Source: Pseudomonas sp. TH15
Lineage (GTDB): Bacteria > Pseudomonadota > Gammaproteobacteria > Pseudomonadales > Pseudomonadaceae
Reading direction: 5' to 3'
Length of the DNA: 64,000 nucleotides
Assembly: GCF_016651105.1 (NCBI RefSeq)
Contig: NZ_JAEKEL010000001.1
Location: 1,261,501-1,325,500, forward strand
Shown one piece after another: positions 19,553-29,126 of the stretch. How positions within the stretch are numbered: position 1 is the first letter of the stretch; every line of letters begins with the position of its first letter. A model generated the notes under the pieces. The model was not told the origin of the DNA and searched no databases. It saw only the letters and a program-made list of their open reading frames with translations. The position numbers and the translations under genes are program-made.

Positions 19553-20473
19553 ATGAGCAATGCCGCTTTAGCTGTAAAACCCGCTGTTCACGCGCTTGAA
19601 ATCCATCCGGTGGCCGGCCGGATCGGCGCCGAGATCCGTGGCGTGAAACTCTCCGGCGAGCTGGACGCCAGCACCGTCGAAGCGATCCAGCAGGCGCTGG
19701 TCCAATACAAAGTCGTGTTCTTCCGCGAGCAGACGCAGCTCGACGATCAAAGCCAGGAAGCATTCGCCCACTTGCTCGGCGAGCCAGTGGCGCACCCGAC
19801 CGTACCGGTACGCGATGGCACCCGTTACCTGCTGGAACTGGACGGCGCTGAAGGCCAGCGCGCCAACTCCTGGCACACCGACGTGACTTTCGTTGACGCG
19901 TACCCGAAAGCCTCGATCCTGCGCTCGGTGGTGGCCCCGGCGTTCGGTGGTGATACCTTCTGGGCCAACACCGCGACGGCCTACAACGAGCTGGCGCCGG
20001 AGCTGCGTGAACTGGCAGACAAGCTCACCGCCGTACACAGCAACGAATATGACTACGCCGGCGCCAAACCGGACGTGTCGGCGGAAAAGCTGGAGCGCTA
20101 CCGCAAGATCTTCACTTCCACCGTTTACGAAACCGAGCACCCGGTGGTCCGTGTGCACCCGATCAGCGGCGAAAAGAGCTTGCTGCTGGGGCATTTCGTC
20201 AAACGCATCAAGGGTTATTCCCTGGCGGATTCGGCGCATTTATTTGGTCTGTTGCAGAGCCATGTCACCCGTTTGGAAAACACCGTGCGCTGGCGCTGGA
20301 AGGCTGGTGACGTGGCGATCTGGGACAACCGCTCCACCCAGCATTACGCGGTGGATGACTATGGGACTCAGGATCGGATCGTTCGCCGGGTGACGTTGAA
20401 GGGCGAGGTACCGGTGGGCGTGGCGGGGCAGCGGAGTCAGACCATCAAAGGCCCTGATATCGGCGGCGTCTGA
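19553..20473 (+). CDS. atsK: Alkylsulfatase AtsK (2-oxoglutarate/Fe(II) dioxygenase)
   Basis: 306 residues; start ATG at 19553. It cleaves medium-chain alkyl sulfates to an aldehyde and sulfate using O2 and 2-oxoglutarate, in the cytoplasm. All functional residues of P. putida AtsK occur at the same numbers: iron ligands H108, D110 and H264, and R275 and R279 for the cosubstrate and ester. The WHTD and TQHYAVDDYGTQDRIVRRV motifs are intact. Like AtsR it has no cysteine and no methionine after the initiator. TauD is the nearest alternative family, but sequence and context point to AtsK. In P. putida atsR and atsK form one operon; here a LysR gene and a REP element separate them. Confidence 0.95.
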   Translation: MSNAALAVKPAVHALEIHPVAGRIGAEIRGVKLSGELDASTVEAIQQALVQYKVVFFREQTQLDDQSQEAFAHLLGEPVAHPTVPVRDGTRYLLELDGAEGQRANSWHTDVTFVDAYPKASILRSVVAPAFGGDTFWANTATAYNELAPELRELADKLTAVHSNEYDYAGAKPDVSAEKLERYRKIFTSTVYETEHPVVRVHPISGEKSLLLGHFVKRIKGYSLADSAHLFGLLQSHVTRLENTVRWRWKAGDVAIWDNRSTQHYAVDDYGTQDRIVRRVTLKGEVPVGVAGQRSQTIKGPDIGGV

Positions 20474-20481
20474 TCTGACCC

Positions 20482-20573
20482 CATCGCTGGCAAGCCAGCT
20501 CCCACAGTGGAAAGTGTTGAACACAATGGATGTGTAAAACACAAACCCTGTGGGAGCTGGCTTGCCAGCGATG
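20482..20573. repeat. REP/BIME hairpin, CATCGCTGGCAAGCCAGCTCC type
   Basis: Perfect 26-bp arms 20482-20507 and 20548-20573 between convergent atsK and the second sulfatase. Its core differs from the GAGCGAGC and GGCGAGGG types, so at least three REP families are present in the window. Confidence 0.9.
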
Positions 20574-20580
20574 CTTTTAA

Positions 20581-22197
20581 CTACCACACGCCGATCTGGA
20601 CCAATTTCTCGGTTTCCGGCTCACCATAACGAAACCGCTGCCCGCGCAAATCAATCTCTTGATGACTGATGGTCGTACGCCGCTTCAACCCGCGCACCCA
20701 CTCAAACAAATACCCCGCATGCTCTTCACGAACCGCCGCAAACGCCGGATTCGCGCCCAAATCTCGCAACTCCTGCGGATCATTCAGCAGATCAAACAAC
20801 TGCGGCCGAAACCCGTCGTACGCCAGGTATTTCCAGCGCTCGCTGCGCACCATGGTCATGCGGCAACGGTCGATCGGCTGCGCAAGCCGCTCCCGCGCCG
20901 GGGCCTGGAATGCGTAGTCATATTCGCTGATCGCATAGCGGCGCCAATTGGTTTTCACGCCGTGCAGCAGCGCAATCAATGAGCGTCCTTCAAGCCGGTG
21001 TTCAGCACTCGGCAAACCCAGCGCGTCAAGAAACGTCGGCAACGCATCAATGGTTTCCACCAGCCGATCATCCACCGATCCTCGAGTGATATCCGCCGCC
21101 ACACGCGGGTCGCGAACGATCAACGGAATCCCCACCGCAGGCTCCAGCAAAAACTCTTTCTCCCCCAAATAATGGTCGCCCAGGAAGTCACCGTGATCGC
21201 TGGTGAACACAATTAGCGTGTCATCCCATCGACCGTTGCTCTGGAGAAAATCAAACAAGCGCCCGAGCTGATCATCGACCTGTTTGATCAACCCCATGTA
21301 GGTCGGCACCACGTTCAACCGCACCTCATCACGGGAAAAATTCAGGCTTTCTTCATGCTGCCGAAACGCGTTGTACACCGGGTGATCACTCTCCTCGCCG
21401 AACGCTGCGCGCACCGGTTCAATCACCTGATCGGCGCCATACAACGCGTGATACGGCGCCGGGGCGATGTAGGGCCAGTGCGGCTTGATGTACGACAGGT
21501 GCAGGCACCACGGCTGCTCACCTTGCTCAGCGATGAAGTCGATGGCGCGGTCGGTGGTGTAGACGGTTTCCGAATGCTGCTCGGGGACGCGGGCCGGCAG
21601 ATGAGCGTTGCGCATTTTCCAGCCGCTGAGGATTTCATCCTGCGGGCCTTCGGCGGCGTTGGCCCAGTCGTGCCAGGGGTTTCGACCTTCAAAGCCGTTC
21701 TCGCGCAGGTAATGGGTGTAAGGCGCGGATTCGCGTTTCTCATCGAAGATCGGGTCGTCCGGGAAGATCCCGTCGTGGCGAAAATAGGCTTCGAAACCGA
21801 CCTCGTTCAACGCGTCCGCCTGATCGCTGTCAGGGTCGATGGCCAACCGTTGCAACGCATCCAGATTGGGCGTGGCGTGGGTCTTGCCCACCAGCGCGGT
21901 GCGAATGCCATGCGGGCGCAGATAGTCGCCGATGGTCAGCTCTTCCAGAGGTAAGGGCACCGCGTTCCACGCCACTTGATGGCTGCTGACATAGCGTCCG
22001 GTGTAGGCCGACATCCGCGACGGTCCGCAGATCGTGCCTTGGGTGTAGGCACGGCTGAAACGCACGCCGGCAGCGGCCAGGCGATCGATGTTCGGGGTGT
22101 GCAAATGCGGGTGGCCGTAGCACGACAGGTAATCGCGGCGCAGTTGATCGCACATGATGTACAGCACGTTGCGCACGGGTTTTTGGGTGTTGGGCAT
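20581..22197 (-). CDS. Sulfatase/phosphonate-monoester-hydrolase-like enzyme (S1 family)
   Basis: 538 residues from the ATG at 22197; a GTG three codons upstream is possible. Alkaline-phosphatase-superfamily fold with NVLYIMCDQLRRDYLSCYG at the N-terminus, the formylglycine motif CGPSR (C57), GKTHA, a HLSYIKPHWPY stretch and FTSDHGDFLGDH. The CGPSR form and FTSDHGD block place it nearer to choline-sulfatase, phosphonate monoester hydrolase and related S1 enzymes than to AtsA. It has no signal peptide, so it should work in the cytoplasm on an imported ester. It lies between atsK and a LysR/TonB-receptor pair of the sulfate-ester region. Substrate not known. Confidence 0.82.
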   Translation of the reverse strand: MPNTQKPVRNVLYIMCDQLRRDYLSCYGHPHLHTPNIDRLAAAGVRFSRAYTQGTICGPSRMSAYTGRYVSSHQVAWNAVPLPLEELTIGDYLRPHGIRTALVGKTHATPNLDALQRLAIDPDSDQADALNEVGFEAYFRHDGIFPDDPIFDEKRESAPYTHYLRENGFEGRNPWHDWANAAEGPQDEILSGWKMRNAHLPARVPEQHSETVYTTDRAIDFIAEQGEQPWCLHLSYIKPHWPYIAPAPYHALYGADQVIEPVRAAFGEESDHPVYNAFRQHEESLNFSRDEVRLNVVPTYMGLIKQVDDQLGRLFDFLQSNGRWDDTLIVFTSDHGDFLGDHYLGEKEFLLEPAVGIPLIVRDPRVAADITRGSVDDRLVETIDALPTFLDALGLPSAEHRLEGRSLIALLHGVKTNWRRYAISEYDYAFQAPARERLAQPIDRCRMTMVRSERWKYLAYDGFRPQLFDLLNDPQELRDLGANPAFAAVREEHAGYLFEWVRGLKRRTTISHQEIDLRGQRFRYGEPETEKLVQIGVW

Positions 22198-22312
22198 GGG
22201 GTTCACCGATCAGAAGACAGGCGAGGGTTTTCGCTGGTGGGGTGGGGTTGAGGCAAGTGCATTTGGGGAATGGGTTTTATGCAGTGGGTGCATCGTTAGC
22301 CGGGCGGACGCC

Positions 22313-22404
22313 ATCGCGAGCAAGCTCGCTCCCACAGGGAACTGGTGGTTGCCACAGAGAGTGGGCATTGCAGGATCTACTGTGGGAGCGAGCTTGCTCG
22401 CGAT
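22313..22404. repeat. REP/BIME hairpin
   Basis: Perfect 25-bp arms 22313-22337 and 22380-22404 (ATCGCGAGCAAGCTCGCTCC). It sits between the LysR gene end and the sulfatase start, both on the minus strand. Confidence 0.9.
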
Positions 22405-22413
22405 AGCGGTAGG

Positions 22414-23358
22414 TCAGACAGCCAGATTTTCAAGAGAACACACCTCTTCATCCAGCTCATCAATCTCCTTGATCTGCGCAATCATCGCCTCGGCCAACGG
22501 CGACAACCGATACCCCGCCCGGCTGACAATCCCGTACCGCGTATACAACTCCTCCAGATCATCCGCCAAACCCTCAATCTTCAAACACACCAATTCACCC
22601 TTGGCGAGGTGCAGCGCATCTGAATACGCGCCGACAATCCCGATGGCATCCGAACGCATCACCACACTCAGCAGGCTGTAGCTGTTTTCACATTCCACGT
22701 TCGGCGTGAAATCCGGCCGCCCACTCAAGTCGACGATGACTTTGCGCAGGTTCGGCGGGCGAATGCTGACGGCCATCGGATAACTCATCAACTCCGCAGC
22801 ACTGACACTCTCACGCCCCGCCAACGGATGCCCGGCGCGGCAGCAAAAATGCCATTTGCGTGGGCGCAGGCGTTGGGTCAGGTAGTCCGGGTCTGCTTCG
22901 AAATGGCGGGTGTCGGCGACGAAGAATTCGAACTCCTCACTCAGTAGCCGCTTGCTCAGGCTTTGCCAATCGTCGACCTGAAACTGCACCCGCGCTTTCG
23001 GATAGCGCCCGATGAAGCTACCGATCGCCCGCGGGATCAACCCGGCCGCCGGTGCCGGGCCGCAACCGAAGCGTAATTCGCCGGCCTCCAGGCCATTGAA
23101 CTGGCTGATCTCGTTGGCCATCTGCTGCGCGCCGCTGACCAGCCGCCGCGCGTGTTCGAGCAACACCTGACCTTGTTTGGTCGGCGCCAGGTCCTTGCGT
23201 CCGCGATCCACCAACTGACAACCGACACTGTGTTCCAGCGCCTGAATGCTGCGGCTGAACGCCGATTGCGAGAGGTTCACCGCCAGCGCACCCGCGACGA
23301 AGCTGCGCTGGTCGGCGAGGGCGATGAAGTGACGAAGTTGGCGCAAATCGATATGCAT
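22414..23358 (-). CDS. LysR-family regulator beside TonB-dependent receptor
   Basis: 314 residues beginning MHIDLRQLRHFIAL. Helix-turn-helix SFVAGALAVNLSQSAFSRSIQALE, then an effector domain. It is a paralogue of the LysR protein at 18449-19369 (same GELRFGCGPAPA, EFFVADTRHFEADPD and AGYRLSP blocks). It is divergent from the TonB-dependent receptor and upstream of the sulfatase, so it probably controls one or both. In P. putida SftR controls the receptor SftP as well as ats genes. Whether this copy or the other is the true SftR equivalent cannot be settled from sequence alone. Confidence 0.85.
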   Translation of the reverse strand: MHIDLRQLRHFIALADQRSFVAGALAVNLSQSAFSRSIQALEHSVGCQLVDRGRKDLAPTKQGQVLLEHARRLVSGAQQMANEISQFNGLEAGELRFGCGPAPAAGLIPRAIGSFIGRYPKARVQFQVDDWQSLSKRLLSEEFEFFVADTRHFEADPDYLTQRLRPRKWHFCCRAGHPLAGRESVSAAELMSYPMAVSIRPPNLRKVIVDLSGRPDFTPNVECENSYSLLSVVMRSDAIGIVGAYSDALHLAKGELVCLKIEGLADDLEELYTRYGIVSRAGYRLSPLAEAMIAQIKEIDELDEEVCSLENLAV

Positions 23359-23523
23359 TTTTCACATAAAAAATATCGGGCGAATGCATTGGATATGCAT
23401 CAGGTGGACTCCTTATAAAGGCAATCTCTTATGCAGTAAATCTTTCTAAAAACATAAATAAATAACTTAAAAGAATATGCAGGGCTGAAAGCGTTTGCGT
23501 GTTTTTTGATCAGGAGCCGCCCT
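23359..23523. promoter_or_regulatory. Divergent AT-rich regulatory region with GAATATGCA motif
   Basis: The gap contains TTGGATATGCATC (about 23381-23393) and TTAAAAGAATATGCA (about 23467-23481), separated by very AT-rich sequence. The second closely matches motifs before the SfnB and serine hydrolase genes. AGGAG before the receptor ATG at 23524 sets the translation start. Confidence 0.5.
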
Positions 23524-25885
23524 ATGAGTCCGTTGAACCTCGCCTCACCCCTTTCGCCCCGACGGCTCAAACGCCTGCCCCTGGCCCTGTTACTGGCGGG
23601 GAGCGCCAGCTGGACTCACAGCTACGCCGCCGATTCGCAAACCCCGGCGGCGGTTCCGGCCGGCAAGCCTGCGGCCGACAGTTCACAGTTGGAAACCGTG
23701 ACCGTCACCACCCGCCGCCGCGAAGAAAGTTCGCAGGACGTGCCAACGCCGATGAGCGTGGTCAGCGGCCAGACTCTGGAAACGCAGCGGGTATATCGCA
23801 TCCAGGATCTGCAACAACTGGTGCCCAGCGTCAACGTCGCCTACATGCATGCGCGCCAGTCCAGCGTGTCGATCCGCGGCCTCGGTAACAACCCGGCCAG
23901 CGATGGTCTTGAAGGCAGCGTCGGGCTCTACATCGACAACGTTTACCTCGGGCGGCCGGGCATGGCGGTGTTCGACCTGATGGACATCGAGCAGCTCGAA
24001 GTTTTGCGTGGTCCGCAAGGCACGTTGTTCGGCAAAAACACCACGGCCGGGGTGATCAACATCAGCACCCGGGCGCCGTCGTTCACCCCTGAGCGCAGCA
24101 TCGAAACCTCGGTGGGCGAGGACGGTTACTTCCAAACCAAGGGCACGATTTCCGGCCCGTTGAACGATGAACTGGCGGGGCGTTTTTCGGCCTATCGCTC
24201 CAGCAGTGACGGCGACATCAAGAACGAATACAACGGCCATGAATTGAACGGCGGCTCGCGCGACGGCTTCCGTGGCCAGTTGCTGTTCAAGCCCAACGAG
24301 TCGTTCAACGTGCGCTGGATCGGCGACTATAACGAAGAAGATTCCAGCGCCGGCACCCGGGTGTTGTACAACACCGGGCCGACCATCAATGGTTTGAACC
24401 TTTACTCGGCGCGGGCCGCTACCGCTGGCGCCACATTGGTCAACGGCTCCCATCGCGATGGTCAATCTCGACAACGATCAACACGTCACGGTGCATCAGG
24501 GCGGCACGTCGGTGGAGGCTAACTGGACCTTGCCGAGCGACTTCACCCTGACCTCGATCAGTTCCTATCGCTTTTGGAATTTCACCCCGCGCAACGACGA
24601 TGGCCTCAACGTACCGGCGAGTTACAACGCCGGGGTGTCGGTGGAGGATAAGCAGTACTCCCAGGAGTTCCGCCTGGCGTCACCCAAGGGTGAATTCTTC
24701 GATTACGTGCTCGGTGCCTATTACTTCGGCTCGAACCTGGACAACAAATCTTTCTCCTATTACGGCCCGCAAGCGGACATCTGGAACGGCACGCCGCGAG
24801 GCGCGCTGGCCAACGTCGACAGCGTCGGCAACGGCCACATCGAAACCAACAGCTTTGCGCTGTTCGCCCAAGGCACCTGGCACCTCACCGAGCGCCTGGA
24901 CTTCACCGCCGGGCTGCGTGGCACTTATGAAGAAAAAAACGCCTGGGTGACGCGTGATGCGCCGGTCGGTGGTGCGGCAGTCACAGGCGCGGCGGCCACG
25001 GCACGAGGCGGTCGCGCCGGCGCATACGACTCCGGCGATTTGAATCAGTACAGCTCCAGCCCCTCAGGCCTGCTGAACCTGAGCTACCGCTTCACCGATG
25101 ACCTGCTCGGCTATGCAACCCTGTCCCACGGCGAAAAATCCGGCGGCGTGAACCTCGCGGTCGGCTCCGCACCGACGGCCGGCGCCGACTCGTTGCTGAT
25201 CGGCACCGAGCGTGCCAACAACGCCGAACTCGGTTTCAAAAGCACCCTGTGGGACAAGCGCCTGCAACTCAACGCCAACGTGTTCTGGACCCAGGTCAAC
25301 GCTTACCAGACCAACGCCTATGACGACGTCAACCGTGTGCAATACCTGACCAACGCCGGCTCCGTGCGCTCCCGTGGCGTGGAAGTCGAAAGCACGATCA
25401 TCCCGTTGCGCGGCCTGACCCTGAACCTCAACGGCTCTTTCAACGACGTCAGCTACCTCTCCTACAAAGATGCCCCGTGCCCGCCGGAAGTCAGCCTGCG
25501 TTCGGGCGCACCGGCCTCTTGCGACCTCAGCGGCCACCTGGTGGTCGGCGCCTCGAAATGGATCGGCAACGCCAACGGCGAATACAAATGGAACCTGAGC
25601 AACGGCTTGGAAGAGTACGTCACCGGCAGCTACGCCTTCCGCTCCAAAGCGGTAGGCACGGTGGAGGATTCGGATTTCGGGCAAATCCCGAGTTATGCCG
25701 TGGTCAACTTATCCACAGGCCTGCGCGGCGACTTCCACCAAGGTCAGTGGGACGTCTCGCTGTGGCTGAAAAACGCCTTCGACAAAACCTATTACACAAC
25801 CCTCTGGACCGGCGCCAACGGCGGTTATGAAGGCTTGCTCGGCACGCCACGCACCCTCGGCCTGACCGGTCGCTACGACTTCTGA
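23524..25885 (+). pseudogene. TonB-dependent outer-membrane receptor (SftP-like), single frameshift
   Basis: The first reading frame runs from ATG 23524 with a signal peptide ending SYAAD, the TonB box LETVTVTTRRR and a plug (SSVSIRGLG, LRGPQGTLFGKNTTAGVINIS). It then leaves frame at about 24449-24451. From about 24452 a second frame carries the beta-barrel (EANWTLPSDFTLTSISSYRFWN) to the terminal LTGRYDF. Removing one C from CTCCC at 24448-24451 joins the halves (NGSIAMVNLDND) into a 786-residue receptor. The barrel holds two cysteines (PCPPE, SCDLS) likely to form a disulfide. It would import sulfate esters across the outer membrane, driven by TonB-ExbBD downstream. Error or real loss cannot be told from one sequence. 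Confidence 0.85.
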
Positions 25886-25908
25886 TTCGTGACTCAAGGA
25901 GCTTCATC

Positions 25909-27252
25909 ATGGTGAGCATCAAAACGGCGTTACCCGTGTTGCTGTCCGGCGCAGTATTGAGCGTTGGCGCTTTCGCGGCGCCCAGCGTCTACCCCACCGG
26001 CGTCACCCGTTACGACCCGGCCAAAGCCTTCAACCAGTACGTGATTTTCAGCGGCGCCGACAAGCAGACGCACCTGATTGACATGAATGGCAACGCAGTG
26101 AAAACCTGGCCCCAGGCCGGTTTCCCTTCAGCAATCATCGACCCGAAACTGGTCGGCGGCGAACGTGGCCACGTGCTGCTGCAACTGAGCGACAAGGACC
26201 CCGGCAAGCTCGGCTCGGTCGGCAATGGCCTGGGCAACCAGAGCGTCGGCGAACTGGACTGGAACGGCAAAGTGGTCTGGCAGTGGGGCGACAAGGCGCC
26301 GGGCGGCGCGGCGCAACAGCACCATGACCAGCGTCGCTTGAGCAATGGCAACACCGTGGTGCTGGCGAACAAGGTGCACAAGGTCGACGGGTTCAAAGTG
26401 CCCGAGGTGATCGACGATGCGATCTACGAGGTCAGCCCCAAGGGTGAGGTGAAATGGCAGTGGCTGGCCTCGGAACACCTCGATGAATTCGGTTTCACGC
26501 CCGAGCAGTTGAAGCTGGTGCGCGCGAGCGACAACCCGGATTACCTGCACATCAATAACCTCAGCCTCGTCGGTCCGAACAAGTGGTTCGATGCCGGCGA
26601 TAAACGCTTCAACCCGGACAACGTGTTGCTCGATTCGCGCAATGCCAACTTCATCGCGATCATCGACAAGCACAGCGGCAAAGTGGTTTGGCGCCTTGGC
26701 CCGAACCTGCCACAGATCGATCCGAAAATCCCGCAGAAACTGCCGCGTCCGATCGACCAGTTCGTCGGCCAGCATGACGCCCACATTATCCCGGCGGGCC
26801 TACCGGGCGCGGGCAATCTGTTGGTGTTCGATAACCAGGGTTCGGCGGGTTATCCGAACGTCACTCTTGGGCTGATTTCCGGTTCACGGGTGCTGGAAAT
26901 CGATCCGCTCAAGAATGAAATCGTCTGGCAGTACAGCGCGGCCAGTTCCAGGCAGCCGGGTTGGGCGTTTTACAGCTCCTTCATCAGCAGTGCGCGACGT
27001 CTACCGAACGGCAACACGTTGATTGATGAGGGCATGAACGGGCGGTTTTTCCAGGTGACGGTGAACGGTGAAAACGTTTGGGAATACGTCAGCCCTTATC
27101 TCGGCAAAGCACCGGGCAGCGATGCCATCAGCAACTGGGTCTATCGCGCGTTGCCTGTGAGTTATGACTGGGTACCAAAAGGGACGCCACGTTCGCAGAC
27201 AGCGGTGATTGCACCGGGTGTGGGCGCGCAGCAGACGAATGCCAGTCGATAG
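25909..27252 (+). CDS. Arylsulfate sulfotransferase-like exported protein
   Basis: 447 residues; AAGGAG before the ATG, 23 bp after the receptor stop. Signal peptide ending at AFAAPS. The repeated motifs LDWNGKVVWQWGDK, YEVSPKGEVKWQWL, IDKHSGKVVWRLG and LDPLKNEIVWQYS-like segments form blades of a beta-propeller. HDQRRLSNGNTVVL, HINNLSLVGPNKW and GQHDAHIIPAG carry histidines as in arylsulfotransferases (ASST), which move a sulfate group from one phenol to another in the periplasm. Position directly after the receptor implies co-expression in sulfate-ester use. It has no cysteine, whereas classical ASST has a disulfide. Its true substrate may differ from classical ASST. Confidence 0.8.
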   Translation: MVSIKTALPVLLSGAVLSVGAFAAPSVYPTGVTRYDPAKAFNQYVIFSGADKQTHLIDMNGNAVKTWPQAGFPSAIIDPKLVGGERGHVLLQLSDKDPGKLGSVGNGLGNQSVGELDWNGKVVWQWGDKAPGGAAQQHHDQRRLSNGNTVVLANKVHKVDGFKVPEVIDDAIYEVSPKGEVKWQWLASEHLDEFGFTPEQLKLVRASDNPDYLHINNLSLVGPNKWFDAGDKRFNPDNVLLDSRNANFIAIIDKHSGKVVWRLGPNLPQIDPKIPQKLPRPIDQFVGQHDAHIIPAGLPGAGNLLVFDNQGSAGYPNVTLGLISGSRVLEIDPLKNEIVWQYSAASSRQPGWAFYSSFISSARRLPNGNTLIDEGMNGRFFQVTVNGENVWEYVSPYLGKAPGSDAISNWVYRALPVSYDWVPKGTPRSQTAVIAPGVGAQQTNASR

Positions 27253-27538
27253 TTGAAGCGCGCATCGGGTCTTTTCCGATGCGTTGCGCGAATACTTTTA
27301 ATGCTTGAAAAGCATCGTTTTTCGCACGCATCGCTACAGCCCTTGTACGGCGTGGCTTTGGCGAAAGTGATTGCTTCATATATTCGATTCAGGTCTATCC
27401 ATAACTTTAAAGGTTACTTTCAGAGATAAGCGTCTGGCCCAATGATTGGCCCGTCGATACGCCTCGCGGGGGATTCAAGTGCGGGTGTGTCGAGCTGTTC
27501 ATGAACAGACCGTAAAAGAGACCGCAGGGAGTTAATCA
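27253..27538. other. Intergenic region with two hairpins upstream of tonB
   Basis: A hairpin CGCATCGG/CCGATGCG (27261-27283) follows the sulfotransferase stop. A second, ATGCTT-GAA-AAGCAT followed by CGTTTTT (about 27301-27323), looks like a terminator. After that the sequence is AT-rich (TCCATAACTTTAAAGGTTACTT, split by few Gs) up to the tonB ribosome site, a plausible promoter. No gene is seen. Confidence 0.5.
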
Positions 27539-28354
27539 ATGGGCAATGTCCAGACCGCCGCCGGCGCACATGAGGTGCTCTGGCGCCAGGCGCCGAGTGG
27601 CGAGTTGGTCGACCTCGGCCGGGTGCACCGCGTGCCGTTGGGTCAGTTGCGTTTGCAACGTGCGCCCAAGGGCATTCTGAGCCGGCGCGAAGCGATCCTG
27701 CTTGGTGTGCTGGCGTTGCTGGTGCATGGCGCGGTGATCTATTGGGTCAATCAGCAACCGACCACCGTGCTGCCGATCGTGCCGCCGGAAATTCCGCCGA
27801 TGACCATCGAGTTTTCGCGCCCGGCACCGCCCGTGGTCGAGCCGCCACCGCCACAACCTGCTCAACCCGTGGTCGAGCCACCGCCGCCCGTGGAAGACGA
27901 GTTGGCCGTGAAGCCGCCGCCACCAAAACCGATTCCAAAGCCAAAACCAAAACCGGTCGCTAAGCCCGTACCGAAACCAGCTCCCAAAGCTGTTGAACAG
28001 CCGCCAGCACCGCCGCAACCAACGGCACCTGTCGCAGCCCCGGCGCCACCCGCACCACCGGCGCCCGCGCCAGTGACCCCGGCCTCGGCCAACGCCGCGT
28101 ACTTGAAAAACCCGGCGCCGGAATATCCGTCCCTGGCTCAGCGTCGCGGTTGGGAAGGCACGGTGTTGTTGCGGGTGCATGTGCTGGCCAATGGCAAACC
28201 GGGCGAGATCCAGATTCAGAAAAGCAGTGGTCGCGACCAGCTCGACGACGCGGCGTTAACCGCCGTGAAGCGTTGGAGTTTCGTGCCGGCCAAGCAAGGT
28301 GATGTTGCCCAGGATGGCTGGGTCAGCGTGCCCATCGATTTCAAGATTCATTAA
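27539..28354 (+). CDS. tonB: TonB energy transducer
   Basis: 271 residues; AGGGAG upstream of the ATG. A cytoplasmic N-terminus of about 50 residues, then one membrane anchor (AILLGVLALLVHGAVIYWV), a long proline-rich spacer with PKPKPKP and PPAPPQP repeats (about 80-185), and the C-terminal TonB domain NPAPEYPSLAQRRGWEGTV ending VSVPIDFKIH. It spans the periplasm and passes proton-motive energy to outer-membrane receptors. The longer N-terminal tail is like P. aeruginosa TonB2. It is followed by exbB and exbD and lies near a TonB-dependent receptor for probable sulfate esters, its likely main client. Confidence 0.93.
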   Translation: MGNVQTAAGAHEVLWRQAPSGELVDLGRVHRVPLGQLRLQRAPKGILSRREAILLGVLALLVHGAVIYWVNQQPTTVLPIVPPEIPPMTIEFSRPAPPVVEPPPPQPAQPVVEPPPPVEDELAVKPPPPKPIPKPKPKPVAKPVPKPAPKAVEQPPAPPQPTAPVAAPAPPAPPAPAPVTPASANAAYLKNPAPEYPSLAQRRGWEGTVLLRVHVLANGKPGEIQIQKSSGRDQLDDAALTAVKRWSFVPAKQGDVAQDGWVSVPIDFKIH

Positions 28355-28399
28355 ACCGAAACCAATTTCGCGCGAAACGTTTACACGAGGGAATACATC

Positions 28400-29125
28400 A
28401 TGACGTTACTAGCCTCTCCACTTGAATCCATCGAAGGTGCGGTGATCTGGCTGCTGGTGGTTTTTTCCGTTGCCACCTGGGGTTTGGCGTTGCTCAAGGG
28501 CGTGCAATTCGGGCGCTTGAAAGCCCAGGATAAGAAATTTCATAAACAGTTCTGGGCCGCGTCGAGTCTCGACTCAGCGGCCGAGCTGAGCGAAACCCAG
28601 CCAGGCGCGGCGGCCCGTGTGGCCCAGGCCGGTTACGCGGCGATCCAGGTAGGTGAAGCGCCGGCCACGAATGACTTGAGCCAGGCGATCAATCATCAGG
28701 ATCGTCTGGAGCGTGCGTTGCGTCAGCAGATCGTCCGCGAGCGTCGTTCGCTGGAAACCGGGCTGGCGGTGGTCGCGAGTATTGGCAGCACCTCGCCGTT
28801 CATTGGCTTGTTCGGCACGGTGTGGGGAATCATGGAAGCGTTGAAAGGCATCAGCGCGGCGGGTTCGGCGAGCCTGGAAACGGTGGCCGGGCCGATTGGT
28901 GCAGCACTGGTCGCCACCGGTGTGGGGATCGCGGTCGCGGTGCCGGCGGTGCTGGTTTACAACTACTTTTTGCGGCGCCTGAAACTCACGGCGGCGGACC
29001 TGGATGACTTCGCCCATGACTTCTACAGCCTGGCGCAGAAGAGTTCGTTCCGTCTGCTGATTCACCCGACCTCGCACAAAGTCGTGGCCCAGGGCGGTGC
29101 GCAGAAAGTGAAGGAGGCGTCCTGA
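28400..29125 (+). CDS. exbB: ExbB proton-channel subunit
   Basis: 241 residues. MotA/TolQ/ExbB family with a first membrane span near residues 12-32, a large cytoplasmic loop, and two spans in the C-terminal half. The conserved LETGLAVVASIGSTSPFIGLFGTVWGI stretch (split by the second span) and AALVATGVGIAVAVPAVLVYN are diagnostic. With ExbD it forms the inner-membrane proton channel that energises TonB. It lies 45 bp after tonB and one base before exbD. Confidence 0.94.
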   Translation: MTLLASPLESIEGAVIWLLVVFSVATWGLALLKGVQFGRLKAQDKKFHKQFWAASSLDSAAELSETQPGAAARVAQAGYAAIQVGEAPATNDLSQAINHQDRLERALRQQIVRERRSLETGLAVVASIGSTSPFIGLFGTVWGIMEALKGISAAGSASLETVAGPIGAALVATGVGIAVAVPAVLVYNYFLRRLKLTAADLDDFAHDFYSLAQKSSFRLLIHPTSHKVVAQGGAQKVKEAS

Positions 29126-29126
29126 T

